This document shows positions 33,881 through 42,484 of a stretch of DNA of 54,301 nucleotides, one piece after another. The notes beneath the pieces are model-generated. The model saw only the letters and a list, made by a program, of their open reading frames with translations, was not told the origin of the DNA and did no database searches. Every line of letters begins with the position of its first letter. Within the stretch, counting starts at the first letter, position 1. Source of the stretch: Clostridia bacterium (GTDB taxonomy: Bacteria > Bacillota > Clostridia > Christensenellales > Borkfalkiaceae). Position numbers and translations under genes: made by a program. Location of the stretch: assembly GCA_017621735.1 (NCBI GenBank), contig JAGASM010000002.1:1-54301 (forward strand). Reading direction: 5' to 3'.

Positions 33881-35704
33881 TTATCTTAACGAACTTCCCC
33901 ATTCACTTTCGTGTACGAGAAGCACTTCTAACTCTTCCCCAGAAAGGGCGTCTAAATAGACGATATATTTTTGTTCGCCGTACGTGCAATCGTACTCGTA
34001 GGCAAGACGTTCTTCCCCGCGCACGGGAATGAGTGCAAGATGCATGCCGTCTACCTGTACCGCACGGGACACGAGCGCACGCGCTTCCGCCTCGGGCATG
34101 GTACCGCCAAAGGCGCGCGTTTTATGGTTGACGAGGTAGTCGGACGCATCCATGCCCACGACAATCCCCCGCTCCAAACATACGCGAACGCGAACAAGGT
34201 CGGGGTACGCGCGCACGCCGTCTTGCACGGAAACAAACGTCAAGTCCGCGGTAAAGCCTGCGTCGCTTGCCCAAACGCATTCCAAATCGGAATACCCTTG
34301 TTTTTGTAAAAATTCCTCCGCGACCGCCGTTGCGGTTGCAACGTCAAAGTTCTTTTGCTCGCAGGGCGCGTGGCTGTCGAACAGGCAAAGTTTTCCGCCT
34401 TTTTTCGTTACTTGCGCAAACAGTTCCCGCTCGCCTTCGTCCATGATGACAAAGTTATAGCACTGCATTGCGTTTGCCGTAACTTCGCCCGTGTAGCGCA
34501 CTTCCTTGATGTGGTAAGAAGAAAGCGCTTCTTTTACCACCTCTTCCGCTTGCGTTGCGGAAATCTCTTCGAGCGAAGAGAGTGCCGATTGACTTTCGTG
34601 CGTTCTTTCTTCCCACTTCGGCTTGACTTCTTGCGTGAGCGAATCGAACGCGTTGAAGAGCGCGCCGTTTTCTCCCGACATAAATTCGGTCATAACTTCC
34701 TCGTTCAAATCGCGCGCAAGATTGTTCAGCGCCGCGTGAAAGGATGCGTTCATCTGATAGATCTCTTCCAAGCGCGTCCGCTCCTCTTGCGAAAGGGGTT
34801 TGCCCGCGGATACCTTGGCAAGGAGCATTCTCGCATACCCGTTGATGCGGTTGAAGAAGGCGGAAATCCCCGTTCCCGCTTCCCCGCTGACGGGGAGTTT
34901 TTCAAACGCGCTTTCCAAAAGCGCACTCTCGACGAGCACGTCGGTAAGCAAACGGCGTTGTTCGCCCGCCCCGCCCGATACGCGGAGTTTATTCAAACTG
35001 TCGTCCATGCTCTCGGATGCGGACGTCATTTCGTAGATCGTTTCCCGCATGCCGTTTTGCGCGGACAGCGTCATTTCGTTCATGCGGAAATATCCCGCCG
35101 TAACGACCGTCGTCAACGCCAAACACACGGCGCCGAGCGAAACGACCGCCGCAAGCCAACCTGCAAAGCCACGGTCGCGCCCTTCCCTTCTTGAACGCTC
35201 TTTCTTTGCGCTCCTTCTGCGGTTTTGCGCCTCTTTTCTCTTTTGAAGGCGTTCTTCGCGCTGTTTTTCCGCGCGTTCGCGCTTTTGTGCGCGCACGGCG
35301 TTGCGCTCCTTTTTCTCCCGCTCCAAACGGCGCTTTTTATCCGCCGCCGATTCGTTGCGCAAAAGTTCTCTCCGCGCGATGCGCTCGGCACGCGCTTCCG
35401 TTTGGCGCTTTTTGCGCTCCGCTCTTCTTGCGAGCATCTCTTCTTTGGCGCGCATTCTCTTTTCCATCGCCTTTTGCTTTTTTTCCGCCCGCTTTATGAG
35501 CCGTTCTTCCCGCCGTTTTGCTTTCTTTTTATCAAGGGCGATCTTCTTTGTTTCTCCCTCTTTCACGGAAGGCTTTTGCGTCTTTTTTACGACCGTCTTT
35601 TGTTTCGTTTGCGTTTTCTTTTTGGGTGCAGACGAAGTCTTTTTTACAATTTTTTCCGTCTTTTCCGCACCGCTCGAAACGTTTTGACTTTTCTTTTCTT
35701 CCAT
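33881..35704 (-). CDS. ypeB: Germination protein YpeB with a long basic N-terminal extension
   Basis: A 607-residue protein. From the membrane helix at about 180-206 onward it matches YpeB, which stabilises the cortex hydrolase SleB in spores: helical segments (RMNEMTLSAQNGMRETIY), then repeated PepSY-like domains (VVKEALSSYHIKEVRYTGEV, ARALVSRAV). The first 178 residues are an extension with about 72 Lys/Arg, a Lys/Ala/Thr-rich start and long charged helices. Known YpeB is about 450 residues and begins near the helix. The extension should face the spore core and could bind nucleic acid (inference). AAGGAGG supports the start, 9 bases past the sleB stop. Confidence 0.88.
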   Translation of the reverse strand: MEEKKSQNVSSGAEKTEKIVKKTSSAPKKKTQTKQKTVVKKTQKPSVKEGETKKIALDKKKAKRREERLIKRAEKKQKAMEKRMRAKEEMLARRAERKKRQTEARAERIARRELLRNESAADKKRRLEREKKERNAVRAQKRERAEKQREERLQKRKEAQNRRRSAKKERSRREGRDRGFAGWLAAVVSLGAVCLALTTVVTAGYFRMNEMTLSAQNGMRETIYEMTSASESMDDSLNKLRVSGGAGEQRRLLTDVLVESALLESAFEKLPVSGEAGTGISAFFNRINGYARMLLAKVSAGKPLSQEERTRLEEIYQMNASFHAALNNLARDLNEEVMTEFMSGENGALFNAFDSLTQEVKPKWEERTHESQSALSSLEEISATQAEEVVKEALSSYHIKEVRYTGEVTANAMQCYNFVIMDEGERELFAQVTKKGGKLCLFDSHAPCEQKNFDVATATAVAEEFLQKQGYSDLECVWASDAGFTADLTFVSVQDGVRAYPDLVRVRVCLERGIVVGMDASDYLVNHKTRAFGGTMPEAEARALVSRAVQVDGMHLALIPVRGEERLAYEYDCTYGEQKYIVYLDALSGEELEVLLVHESEWGSSLR

Positions 35705-35713
35705 AACTCCTCC

Positions 35714-36439
35714 TTATATTGCAAAGACGTGGCGTCCGATCACCGTTACCGTTTGCCGCTCGAAAATCCACGCGCTCGTCGCAACGGCGGGATTGTAATA
35801 GTACAAGCATCCGTAGGTGGGATCCCACCCGTTCATCGCGTCGCGCGCGGCGTCGTATGCCGTTTGGTTTGGTTCAAGGTTGATCTGACCGTCGTCAACC
35901 GCGGTAAACGCCCCCTTTTGATAGATGACGCCCGCCACCGTGTTGGGGAACTCGGGACTCTTTACGCGATTCAAAATGACCGCCCCGATGGCGACCTGAC
36001 CTGTGTAACTTTCCCCGCGTCCTTCGGCATAAATTGCTTTCGCCATGAGATACAAATCGTTGGACGTGTAGTTGGAACTCCCCTTTCCCGCAAGCGCGTT
36101 ATAGGAGTCGTTCATGCCGAGGGCTTGGTAAGTCGCTTTCCCCACAACGCCGTCCGCATTGAGTCCGTTCTTTTTCTGAAACGCGACGACCGCTTTTTTC
36201 GTGCCTACGCCGAATACGCCGTCGACCGCGCCGTCGTAATAACCCCAAAGTTTTAATCTGCGCTGAACTTCTTTCACCTCGCCGCCTCGATCCCCCTGAC
36301 GGAGTACCGCGGTTTCCAAGACGACCGTTTGCGCCGTTTCGGCAGACGACTGCGCGCGCGAAATGCCGTACGCCGACGTAAGCGCGGCGGTTACGGTAAG
36401 GGCGAGCGTTGCCGCGCCGATTGCCAAAATCCTTTTCAT
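35714..36439 (-). CDS. sleB: Spore cortex-lytic enzyme SleB
   Basis: A 241-residue exported hydrolase that cuts spore cortex peptidoglycan during germination. The signal peptide covers about residues 1-27. A peptidoglycan-binding domain follows (LRQGDRGGEVKEVQRRL and FGVGTKKAVVAFQKKNGL). The C-terminal hydrolase domain (from about 125) shows AKAIYAEGRGESYTGQVAIG with the catalytic Glu, VILNRV and YYNP. AGGAGG precedes ATG 36439. The sleB-ypeB order matches Bacillus, and a sigma-G-like promoter lies upstream, indicating forespore expression. Confidence 0.94.
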   Translation of the reverse strand: MKRILAIGAATLALTVTAALTSAYGISRAQSSAETAQTVVLETAVLRQGDRGGEVKEVQRRLKLWGYYDGAVDGVFGVGTKKAVVAFQKKNGLNADGVVGKATYQALGMNDSYNALAGKGSSNYTSNDLYLMAKAIYAEGRGESYTGQVAIGAVILNRVKSPEFPNTVAGVIYQKGAFTAVDDGQINLEPNQTAYDAARDAMNGWDPTYGCLYYYNPAVATSAWIFERQTVTVIGRHVFAI

Positions 36440-36456
36440 AAAAATCCTCCTGTCCG

Positions 36457-36485
36457 TAATGTGTGCAAGCAAAAAAATATTATTC
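36457..36485 (-). promoter_or_regulatory. Candidate sigma-G promoter of sleB
   Basis: GAATA (36481-36485) fits the -35 pattern G-n-A-T-R. A 17-nt spacer leads to CACATTA (36457-36463), which matches CATnnTA at six of seven positions. No sigma-A match is nearby. The predicted start lies at the edge of the Shine-Dalgarno, so the leader would be very short. Confidence 0.6.
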
Positions 36486-36511
36486 GCTTGTATCTTCTGT
36501 TCTGCGTCAAA

Positions 36512-36550
36512 GAAAAAAGCCGTCCGCGCAAACGTTTGCGCGGACGGCAA
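36512..36550 (-). terminator. Second terminator after tex
   Basis: A perfect 15-bp palindromic stem (36519-36533 with 36534-36548, GCCGTCCGCGCAAAC), then six T on the minus strand. Confidence 0.8.
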
Positions 36551-36574
36551 AAACACAGCCTTAATTCTACTGCG

Positions 36575-36605
36575 AAAAAAGCCCGAATCGATTCGGGCTT
36601 TTTTC
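36575..36605 (-). terminator. First terminator after tex
   Basis: Stem AAAAAAGCCCGAAT (36575-36588) with 36591-36604. It starts immediately at the tex stop and gives a six-T tail on the minus strand. Confidence 0.85.
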
Positions 36606-38783
36606 TTATTTCTTTTCGTTTAATTTTTCCTTTCGCATCGTGAGCGAAATGCGTTTTTTCTTCTCGTCTACCTCTTTTACCCAAACGGTTACCACGTCGC
36701 CGACGGAAAGCACTTCCGAAGGGTGCCGAATAAATTTATTGCAAATTTGACTGATGTGGACAAGCCCGTCTTGGTGTACGCCGATATCGACGAACGCACC
36801 GAAGTCGATGACGTTGCGCACCGTTCCCCGCAATTCCATGCCGGGAAGAAGATCTTTGATTTCCAAAACGTCCGAGCGGAGCAAAGGCGCGGGCAAATCT
36901 TCACGCGGATCGCGCCCCGGTTTTAACAGTTCGCCCACGACGTCGGTAAGCGTGGGAACGCCTACCCCGCACGCCGCCGCAGCGCGCTCTTTTCCATAAG
37001 CGGAAAGACGGTCGTTCAAGTCTTTTAATTTGCCCGCCTTGACGTCCGCAAGCGTATATCCGCAAAGATCCAAAAGTTTTTCCGCCGCCTCGTACGATTC
37101 GGGGTGAACGGACGTATTGTCGAGTACGTTTTTGCTTTCGGGCACGCGCAAGAATCCCGCGCATTGTTCAAATGCTTTTGCTCCGAGTTTAGGGACTTTC
37201 AAAATTTGTTTTCTCGTCGTAAACGATCCGTTTTCCTCGCGGTATTTTACGATGTTCGACGCGGTGCCCGCATTCAATCCCGCCACGCGGGTTAAAAGGG
37301 GTGCAGATGCCGTATTGACGTCGACGCCGACTGCGTTAACGCAATCTTCCACAACGCCGTCGAGCGCTTCGCCGAGCCGCGCCTGCGGCATGTCGTGCTG
37401 ATACTGTCCGACGCCGATGGACTTGGGATCGATTTTGACGAGTTCGGCAAGCGGATCTTGAAGTCGGCGTGCAATCGAAACGGCAGAACGGAGATTGACG
37501 TCGAATTCGGGGAATTCTTTCGCTGCGAGTTCGGACGCGGAATAAACGGACGCCCCCGCCTCGTTGACGATGACGTAAGAAACTTCCCCGCGGAACTGAC
37601 CGATGAGTTCCACCGTCATTTGCTCCGTTTCTCTGCTTGCCGTGCCGTTGCCGATCGCGATATGTTTTACCTTGTGTTTTTTGATGAGGAAAGCAAGTTT
37701 TTCGATACATTCTTTCTTTTGCTTTTCCCCGTAGGTGGGATAGACGACCGTCGTATCGAGTACTTTGCCCGTTCCGTCTACGACCGCGACCTTGCACCCC
37801 ATGCGGTATCCGGGATCAAGCCCCATGGTAACGAATCCCTTGACGGGCGGTTGCATCAAAAGGGGTTTTAAGTTGAGCGCGAACTGTCCGATTGCCCCTT
37901 CGTTCGCCTCTTCCGTCAAAAGGGAACGGATTTCTCTTTGTACGGAGGGCGCGATCAGTCTGTCGTATGCGTCTTCCGCCGCCGAACGGACGAACTGCGT
38001 CGCCGCGCAAACGGGTTTTTTAAGGACGGAGCGCACGATCGGTTCGAGCGCGACGTCGCGGTTGATTTCTACGGAAACTTTGAGAACCTCTTCCCGTTCC
38101 CCGCGGTTGACCGCAAGCACTTGATGCCCTTGCACTTTGTCTACTTGCGCGACAAAAGAATAATAGTTGCGGTATACGGTGTCCTCTGGATCTTTTTTTG
38201 CCGCGACGGAAACGAGATCCGCCCAACGGAGATACAGTTCGCGTACCCGCTTTCTGATTTCCGCGTCGTCGGAAATTTTTTCGGCGATAATATCGCTTGC
38301 GCCCGCAAGCGCCTCTTCCGCCGTTTTCACTCCCTTTTCTTCGTCGATATATTTTTCCGCCTCTTCCAAAGGACGGGGACATCCTTCTCCCTGCGCAAAG
38401 AGAATTTCAGCGAGCGGTTCCAGCCCCTTCTCCTTTGCGACGGTTGCGCGCGTGCGGCGCTTTTGTTTATAAGGACGGTACAAGTCTTCCACTTCGGCGA
38501 GCGTCGTTGCCTCGTCGATTGCGTTTGCCAACTCTTCGGTGAGTTTTCCTTGTCCGTCAATGGATTTTTTCACTTCTTGACGGCGCGCTTCCAAATTGCG
38601 CAAATATTGCAATCTGTCCGCGAGCGTACGAATGGTCTGATCGTCCATCGTGCCGTGCATTTCTTTGCGGTAACGGGCAATGAAGGGGACGGTGTTCCCC
38701 TCGTCCAAAAGGGTTATGACGTTTTGAACGTGTTCTTCCTTTTTTTCCAGTTCCGCGGAAAGAATTTGTGCGATTGTTTGCAT
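36606..38783 (-). CDS. tex: Tex-family RNA-binding transcription factor
   Basis: A 725-residue cytoplasmic protein of the Tex/YhgF family. Domains in order: N-terminal helical region (FIARYRKEM), YqgF-like RNase-H fold (MGLDPGYRMGCKVAVVD near 330), helix-hairpin-helix (LLTRVAGLNAGTASNIV), and C-terminal S1 domain (GTVRNVIDFGAFVDIGVHQDGLVH near 645). It binds nucleic acid and affects transcription and stress fitness in other bacteria. AAAGGAG precedes the ATG. Monocistronic, with two tandem terminators. Confidence 0.95.
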   Translation of the reverse strand: MQTIAQILSAELEKKEEHVQNVITLLDEGNTVPFIARYRKEMHGTMDDQTIRTLADRLQYLRNLEARRQEVKKSIDGQGKLTEELANAIDEATTLAEVEDLYRPYKQKRRTRATVAKEKGLEPLAEILFAQGEGCPRPLEEAEKYIDEEKGVKTAEEALAGASDIIAEKISDDAEIRKRVRELYLRWADLVSVAAKKDPEDTVYRNYYSFVAQVDKVQGHQVLAVNRGEREEVLKVSVEINRDVALEPIVRSVLKKPVCAATQFVRSAAEDAYDRLIAPSVQREIRSLLTEEANEGAIGQFALNLKPLLMQPPVKGFVTMGLDPGYRMGCKVAVVDGTGKVLDTTVVYPTYGEKQKKECIEKLAFLIKKHKVKHIAIGNGTASRETEQMTVELIGQFRGEVSYVIVNEAGASVYSASELAAKEFPEFDVNLRSAVSIARRLQDPLAELVKIDPKSIGVGQYQHDMPQARLGEALDGVVEDCVNAVGVDVNTASAPLLTRVAGLNAGTASNIVKYREENGSFTTRKQILKVPKLGAKAFEQCAGFLRVPESKNVLDNTSVHPESYEAAEKLLDLCGYTLADVKAGKLKDLNDRLSAYGKERAAAACGVGVPTLTDVVGELLKPGRDPREDLPAPLLRSDVLEIKDLLPGMELRGTVRNVIDFGAFVDIGVHQDGLVHISQICNKFIRHPSEVLSVGDVVTVWVKEVDEKKKRISLTMRKEKLNEKK

Positions 38784-38810
38784 AGGGCTCTCCTTTCTTG
38801 TGATAGGAAT

Positions 38811-38839
38811 ATCATATCATATCAAGAGATATTTTTCAA
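38811..38839 (-). promoter_or_regulatory. Promoter of tex
   Basis: TTGAAA (38834-38839), a 17-nt spacer and TATGAT (38811-38816) on the minus strand. Confidence 0.75.
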
Positions 38840-38857
38840 GAGTTTTTCAAAAAATCA

Positions 38858-39508
38858 CTACAAAAGAAGAATGCTTACAAACTGCAATCCCGTCCCCGCC
38901 AAAACGAACAAATGCCAAACGGAATGAAAATATTTCACCCTTTTTCCCAACGCGTAAAAGGGAACGCCGACGGTGTACGCGATTCCGCCCGCAAGTAAAA
39001 AAGCAAAACATTTTGCGGTGATTTCCGAAAGGAGCGTAGGGAACCCAACGGCGATTGCCCACCCCATTGCAAGATAGGCACACACGGAAAGCGCGCGGAC
39101 AATCCTTTTTTTCATGGCGACGGCGTTGAGCAAAATTCCAAGTGCGGCAAGCGACCATTCCAAAATCAAAACGGTCGTTCCGAGCGACGTTCCCGACAAA
39201 GGCAGAAGGCAGTACGGGGTATACGTCCCCGCAATCAATAGGAAGATAGAGCAATGGTCGAAAATACGAAAGACGCGCTTTGCACGCCCCTCGGGAAGGA
39301 GATGGTAGGTTGCACTCATCGCATAAAGCACAATTACGGTAATGGAAAATACGGCGAGCGACGGCCGAAGGCGAGAGTCTTGAAAAAACGCCAAAACGAG
39401 GGCAAAGATTCCGAACGCCACACCGATCAGGTGAGTGATTCCGTGAAAATACTCTTCGTTTTGCGTATAAAATTTGGTTTGTCCTGTCGACAACGTTGCA
39501 GTTTGCAT
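38858..39508 (-). CDS. Hemolysin III / YqfA-family membrane protein
   Basis: A 216-residue protein with seven predicted helices, of the PAQR/hemolysin III superfamily. Conserved features: EEYFHGITHLIG (helix 1 with His), SATYHLLP (Ser and His), FDHCSIFLLIAGTYTPYCL and the final HSVWHLFVLAGT. Distant relatives are metal-dependent hydrolases; the bacterial role is unclear and haemolysis is not implied. AAAGGAG supports the start. No clear promoter was identified. Confidence 0.9.
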   Translation of the reverse strand: MQTATLSTGQTKFYTQNEEYFHGITHLIGVAFGIFALVLAFFQDSRLRPSLAVFSITVIVLYAMSATYHLLPEGRAKRVFRIFDHCSIFLLIAGTYTPYCLLPLSGTSLGTTVLILEWSLAALGILLNAVAMKKRIVRALSVCAYLAMGWAIAVGFPTLLSEITAKCFAFLLAGGIAYTVGVPFYALGKRVKYFHSVWHLFVLAGTGLQFVSILLL

Positions 39509-39631
39509 GTTCTTTCTCCTTTAGATTTATTTAGGTTGCCCGACTTTTCCGTCCGTCGGCATGACGTATTTTTGTTTTAACGCAAGTCGTTTGGTCCTCT
39601 TTGCCCGTTGAAAATGAGTCCTCGGAGGGGG

Positions 39632-39819
39632 GCTTGGGCGCGATCCGTTTTTCCATTGCGCCCGCCCTGTTCCCAACCGCGGTCGTTTTAGCATCCCGTC
39701 CGTTTGGATTGTTGTCCTCGCGGGGGGGCTCGGGCGCGCTCCGTTTTTCCATTGCGCCGCCCCGTTTCCAACCGCAGTCGTTTTTGCATCCCGCCCGTTT
39801 GGATTGTTGTCCGTCTTCA
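39632..39819. repeat. 96-bp tandem duplication upstream of the hemolysin III gene
   Basis: Two copies (about 39632-39727 and 39728-39819) share CCGTTTTTCCATTGCG and CCGTTTGGATTGTTGTCC blocks in the same order. Divergence is higher than at other loci (roughly one base in ten), suggesting an older event. Confidence 0.85.
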
Positions 39820-39951
39820 AACACAGTTTATGCCCCTTTTTGTAAAATGTAAACCTACTGTTCCCGCTCCTCTCTCTACTCCTTTTTTCCCTCTTTTCTA
39901 TTTGCCCCTCCCCCCCTTTCCACCCCGTCCGCTTGCGTTTCTACCAAATCA

Positions 39952-39988
39952 AAACGCCCCTCTACCGTCAGTAGAGGGGCTGTTTTTT
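39952..39988. terminator. Terminator hairpin in the repeat-rich region
   Basis: A 10-bp stem GCCCCTCTAC (39956-39965) with 39971-39980. It is followed by TGTTTTTT on the plus strand and GTTTTGATTT on the minus strand. Confidence 0.6.
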
Positions 39989-40000
39989 AACTGTTGCATG

Positions 40001-40030
40001 AAAAAAAGAGAGGAAATCTCCTCTCTTTTG
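40001..40030 (-). terminator. Terminator downstream of the zinc-ribbon gene
   Basis: An 11-bp stem AAAAGAGAGGA (40004-40014) with 40019-40029, then seven T on the minus strand. Confidence 0.65.
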
Positions 40031-40185
40031 GGTGTTGCATATTTTATTGCGTTTTTGCCTTTTTGCCTACGGGCGCTTAAAAGAAAGCCGTCGCCTTGTG
40101 CACAACCGTCGGGCGTTAAATGCCGATTCGTATGGTTTGAGCGCGTCTTTCCGCTATGCGTCGACGGAGAATGACGGTTTATTCC

Positions 40186-40360
40186 CCTTATAAGACTATC
40201 CTCGCACGGGGTGAGGTTATTCCTCTTATAAGACTATCCTCGCGCGGGGTGAGGGTTTCCCTTACAAGAAAACGCGGGGCGATTTGTTCCCCCTTATAAG
40301 ACCATCCTCGCGCGGGAACGGTTTTCCCTTACAAGAAAGCGCGGGGCGGTTTGTTCCTCT
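40186..40360. repeat. Short-period repeat array downstream of the zinc-ribbon gene
   Basis: CTTATAAGACTATCCTCGC-type motifs begin near 40188, 40224 and 40293, with a partial copy at 40349. A second motif (TTTCCCTTACAAGAAA then CGCGGGGCG) occurs at 40256 and 40323, a period of 67. The pattern is a nested duplication rather than a simple array. Confidence 0.8.
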
Positions 40361-40389
40361 TATAAATTCCAAGCGCGGGCGGGCGGAAA

Positions 40390-40653
40390 TTATCCTTTTA
40401 AGAGCACGTACACGACGACGCCGATAAACACGGCGGCACCCACCAAAAAGCAAATAAGGCGAATTTTTTTGATCAACCGCTCGTCGACGGGTTTATAGCC
40501 GACAGGCGTGAGTTCTCCCTTGCAAAAGGGGCACTCCGTCATATGGTCGAGCACGTCTTTTCCGCAATGAGGGCAAGTTACAACGTGGCGGCGCATCCGT
40601 TCTTCCTGTTTTTGTTTGCGAAGTTGTTGTTTTTCTTCCGGCGTTCTCTTCAT
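40390..40653 (-). CDS. Small zinc-ribbon membrane protein
   Basis: 87 residues: a basic N-terminus, a zinc ribbon (CPHCGKDVLDHMTECPFC, residues 27-44) and one C-terminal membrane helix (about 66-85). AAGAGG lies before the ATG. The gene starts 9 bases after rsmI, so it is co-transcribed. Similar short zinc-ribbon/membrane proteins are common in Clostridia with no assigned role. Confidence 0.8.
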   Translation of the reverse strand: MKRTPEEKQQLRKQKQEERMRRHVVTCPHCGKDVLDHMTECPFCKGELTPVGYKPVDERLIKKIRLICFLVGAAVFIGVVVYVLLKG

Positions 40654-40662
40654 GTCTACCTC

Positions 40663-41466
40663 TTACAACTCGACGGAATAGGGATACAGTTCGCTTTTGG
40701 GAACGCCCCGATCCTTTGCCGTACGCTTTAACGCTTCCTTTTTATCCAGTCCCGCGCGCATATAATGCAAAATATGCTCCTTGGGAGAAAGGGCGTTTAA
40801 GGGACTTTCTCCCTCTTCCGCGCCCTGTACCAAGAGGACGTACTCCCCGCGTTTCTCCCCCGCAAGCCCTTGCGAAAGGGAAAAGCGCGTGCTTTCCTCG
40901 TGAATTTTGGTGATCTCGCGCACGGCGCATGCGTTGCGCTCGCCGAATACCTCGTACATGGCCATTACGTCCTTGTCGATATCTTGCGGTGCGCAATGGA
41001 AGATCAACGTTTCCGTATGCGCCTGATATCGCTGAAGAAGCGCCTTTTTTTCTCCCGTTTTGTTGGGCAAAAATCCGATAAAGGTAAACCTGTCCGCGGG
41101 CAATGCGGAAAGAACGAGCGCGCACAAAAAGGCGCTTGCTCCGGGAATGACGGTATACGCTTCCCCCGCCTCTTTCAAAATCGCGCAAACCCCGTTGCCG
41201 GGATCGGATATGACGGGCATCCCCGCATCCGATACGATTGCGACGTTTTTTCCTTCCCGAGAAAAGGTCAGTATTTTTTCCGCCGCCTCCCGCTCGTTGA
41301 ATTTATGGCAAGCGTAAAGCGGCTTTTTGATCTCGTACGCGTTGAGCAGTTTTAAGGTGTGGCGGGTATCCTCGCAAAAAATTACGTCCGCCTCTTTGAG
41401 CGTATCGAGGGCGCGAAGGGTAATGTCTTTTAAGTTGCCGATCGGCGTTGCGACAAACGATATCAT
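40663..41466 (-). CDS. rsmI: 16S rRNA (cytidine(1402)-2'-O)-methyltransferase
   Basis: A 267-residue RsmI of the tetrapyrrole-methylase fold. Signatures: ATPIGNLKDITLRAL (6-20), CEDTRHTLKLL, VSDAGMPVISDPG (SAM site), PGASAFLCAL and the C-terminal helical tail. Its ATG overlaps the TGA of the upstream methyltransferase gene. The trmN6-like/rsmI pair matches yabB-yabC of Bacillus. Confidence 0.96.
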   Translation of the reverse strand: MISFVATPIGNLKDITLRALDTLKEADVIFCEDTRHTLKLLNAYEIKKPLYACHKFNEREAAEKILTFSREGKNVAIVSDAGMPVISDPGNGVCAILKEAGEAYTVIPGASAFLCALVLSALPADRFTFIGFLPNKTGEKKALLQRYQAHTETLIFHCAPQDIDKDVMAMYEVFGERNACAVREITKIHEESTRFSLSQGLAGEKRGEYVLLVQGAEEGESPLNALSPKEHILHYMRAGLDKKEALKRTAKDRGVPKSELYPYSVEL

Positions 41467-42182
41467 CTTTCTCTCCGTTGTTCGTTGGCATTTTCTTGCG
41501 GGTAGGTGCTACCCGCGCTTTTATCGTTGACGAGTGTGGGGAGCACGTCCACCCCTTGCTTTCCGCCTTTCACCGCGACGATCAGGGCAAGATACGGCTT
41601 GTCCCCCTCCTTCCCCGCGACGAATTGCAACTTCTTTGGCTCTAATCCGTTTTGGCAGAGGGTGGAAAGCACTTCCGCAATGCGGTCGGCACGGTGTACG
41701 AGCGCAAACCGTCCGCCAAACCGCAAGCATTTTTTGACGGCGGTACAGAGTTCTTGAAAGGTCAAAGAAAGTTCTTTTCTGCAAAGTGCCTTTTTGGGAT
41801 CGGCGTTCTCAAAGCCACCCTTTTCGTACGGGGGATTGCAAAAGATGAGAGAAAACGCCTCGTTGTAACGCCCGTCGATTGCTTGCAGGCGGACGTTTTC
41901 TACAAAAAACTTATCTTCCAGCCCGTTGAGCGCAACCGTCCGCGCGCTCATTTGCGCAAGTTCTTCTTGCATTTCAAACAGCGTAACGGAAGAAATCCCC
42001 GTGTTTTCCGCATAAAAATGCAATCCGACGATCCCGCTCCCCGCGCAAAAATCCGCAACCGTTTCCCCTTTTTTGGCGCGCACGAAACGGCTTAATAAAA
42101 CCGAATCGGACGTGAAACGGTAATAGTCCGTATTTTGTATGATTTTCAAACCGCCCGAAAGCAATTCTTCTACAACTTCCAT
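41463..42182 (-). CDS. TrmN6-like tRNA adenine-N6 methyltransferase
   Basis: A 239-residue class I methyltransferase. The SAM motif is VADFCAGSGIVGL (near 43-55) and the catalytic motif is CNPPYEKGG (N-P-P-Y, typical of N6-adenine methylation). Relatives methylate A37 of tRNA1(Val); Bacillus YabB is the positional equivalent. The last 25 residues are polar and may be disordered. AAAAGG lies right after the ferredoxin terminator stem, so this gene may be read through from that operon. Confidence 0.88.
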   Translation of the reverse strand: MEVVEELLSGGLKIIQNTDYYRFTSDSVLLSRFVRAKKGETVADFCAGSGIVGLHFYAENTGISSVTLFEMQEELAQMSARTVALNGLEDKFFVENVRLQAIDGRYNEAFSLIFCNPPYEKGGFENADPKKALCRKELSLTFQELCTAVKKCLRFGGRFALVHRADRIAEVLSTLCQNGLEPKKLQFVAGKEGDKPYLALIVAVKGGKQGVDVLPTLVNDKSAGSTYPQENANEQRRER

Positions 42183-42193
42183 AACCTTTTAAC

Positions 42194-42223
42194 AAAAAGA
42201 GCACGGCGCCGCCGTGCTCTTTC
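42194..42223 (-). terminator. Terminator/attenuator after the ferredoxin gene
   Basis: A 12-bp stem (42196-42207 with 42211-42222) and loop GCC, then TTTTGTT on the minus strand. It stops about 10 bases before the next ATG, so it sits in that gene's leader. Confidence 0.78.
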
Positions 42224-42233
42224 GTCCGTTCGC

Positions 42234-42404
42234 TTATTCCGCTACGATTGCTCCGACGGGGCATCCGTCTTCGCAAGCGCCGCAATCGATGCACGCGTCA
42301 ACGTCTACTACGTACGTAGCGTCGCCGGGAGCAATCGCGCCTACGGGGCAAGTATCTGCACATGCACCGCAAGAAACGCAAGCGTCAGTAATCTTGTGAG
42401 CCAT
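42234..42404 (-). CDS. 2[4Fe-4S] ferredoxin
   Basis: A 56-residue clostridial-type ferredoxin carrying electrons for anaerobic metabolism. Both cluster motifs are complete: C-x2-C-x2-C-x3-CP (CVSCGACADTCP) and the second (CIDCGACEDGCP), each followed by VGAI. GGAGG precedes the ATG with good spacing. It has its own strong promoter and terminator, and lies at the position of yabA in the related Bacillus cluster. Confidence 0.95.
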   Translation of the reverse strand: MAHKITDACVSCGACADTCPVGAIAPGDATYVVDVDACIDCGACEDGCPVGAIVAE

Positions 42405-42436
42405 AACTCAACCTCCATAAACCAAATCTTGTTTTT

Positions 42437-42465
42437 ATTATATCACATATTTTTCCGTTCGTAAA
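42437..42465 (-). promoter_or_regulatory. Promoter of the ferredoxin gene
   Basis: TTTACG (42460-42465), a 17-nt spacer and TATAAT (42437-42442) on the minus strand. Confidence 0.8.
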
Positions 42466-42484
42466 GGTGTAACGGGAAAAATTT

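Larger units (their letters stand above)
39509..40389. other. Large intergenic region with two repeat arrays and tandem terminators
   Basis: About 880 bases lie between the hemolysin III gene and the zinc-ribbon gene. Contents: the 96-bp duplication (39632-39819), two hairpin terminators (39952-39988 and 40001-40030), and the CTTATAAGACTATCCTCGC array (40186-40360). Open frames here only mirror the repeats. No convincing gene is seen. Confidence 0.7.

Noticed and set aside
39527..39824. Two overlapping frames with repeated Pro/Arg-rich peptides
   Set aside because: They mirror the 96-bp tandem repeat in two frames, with no start signals and no codon bias.
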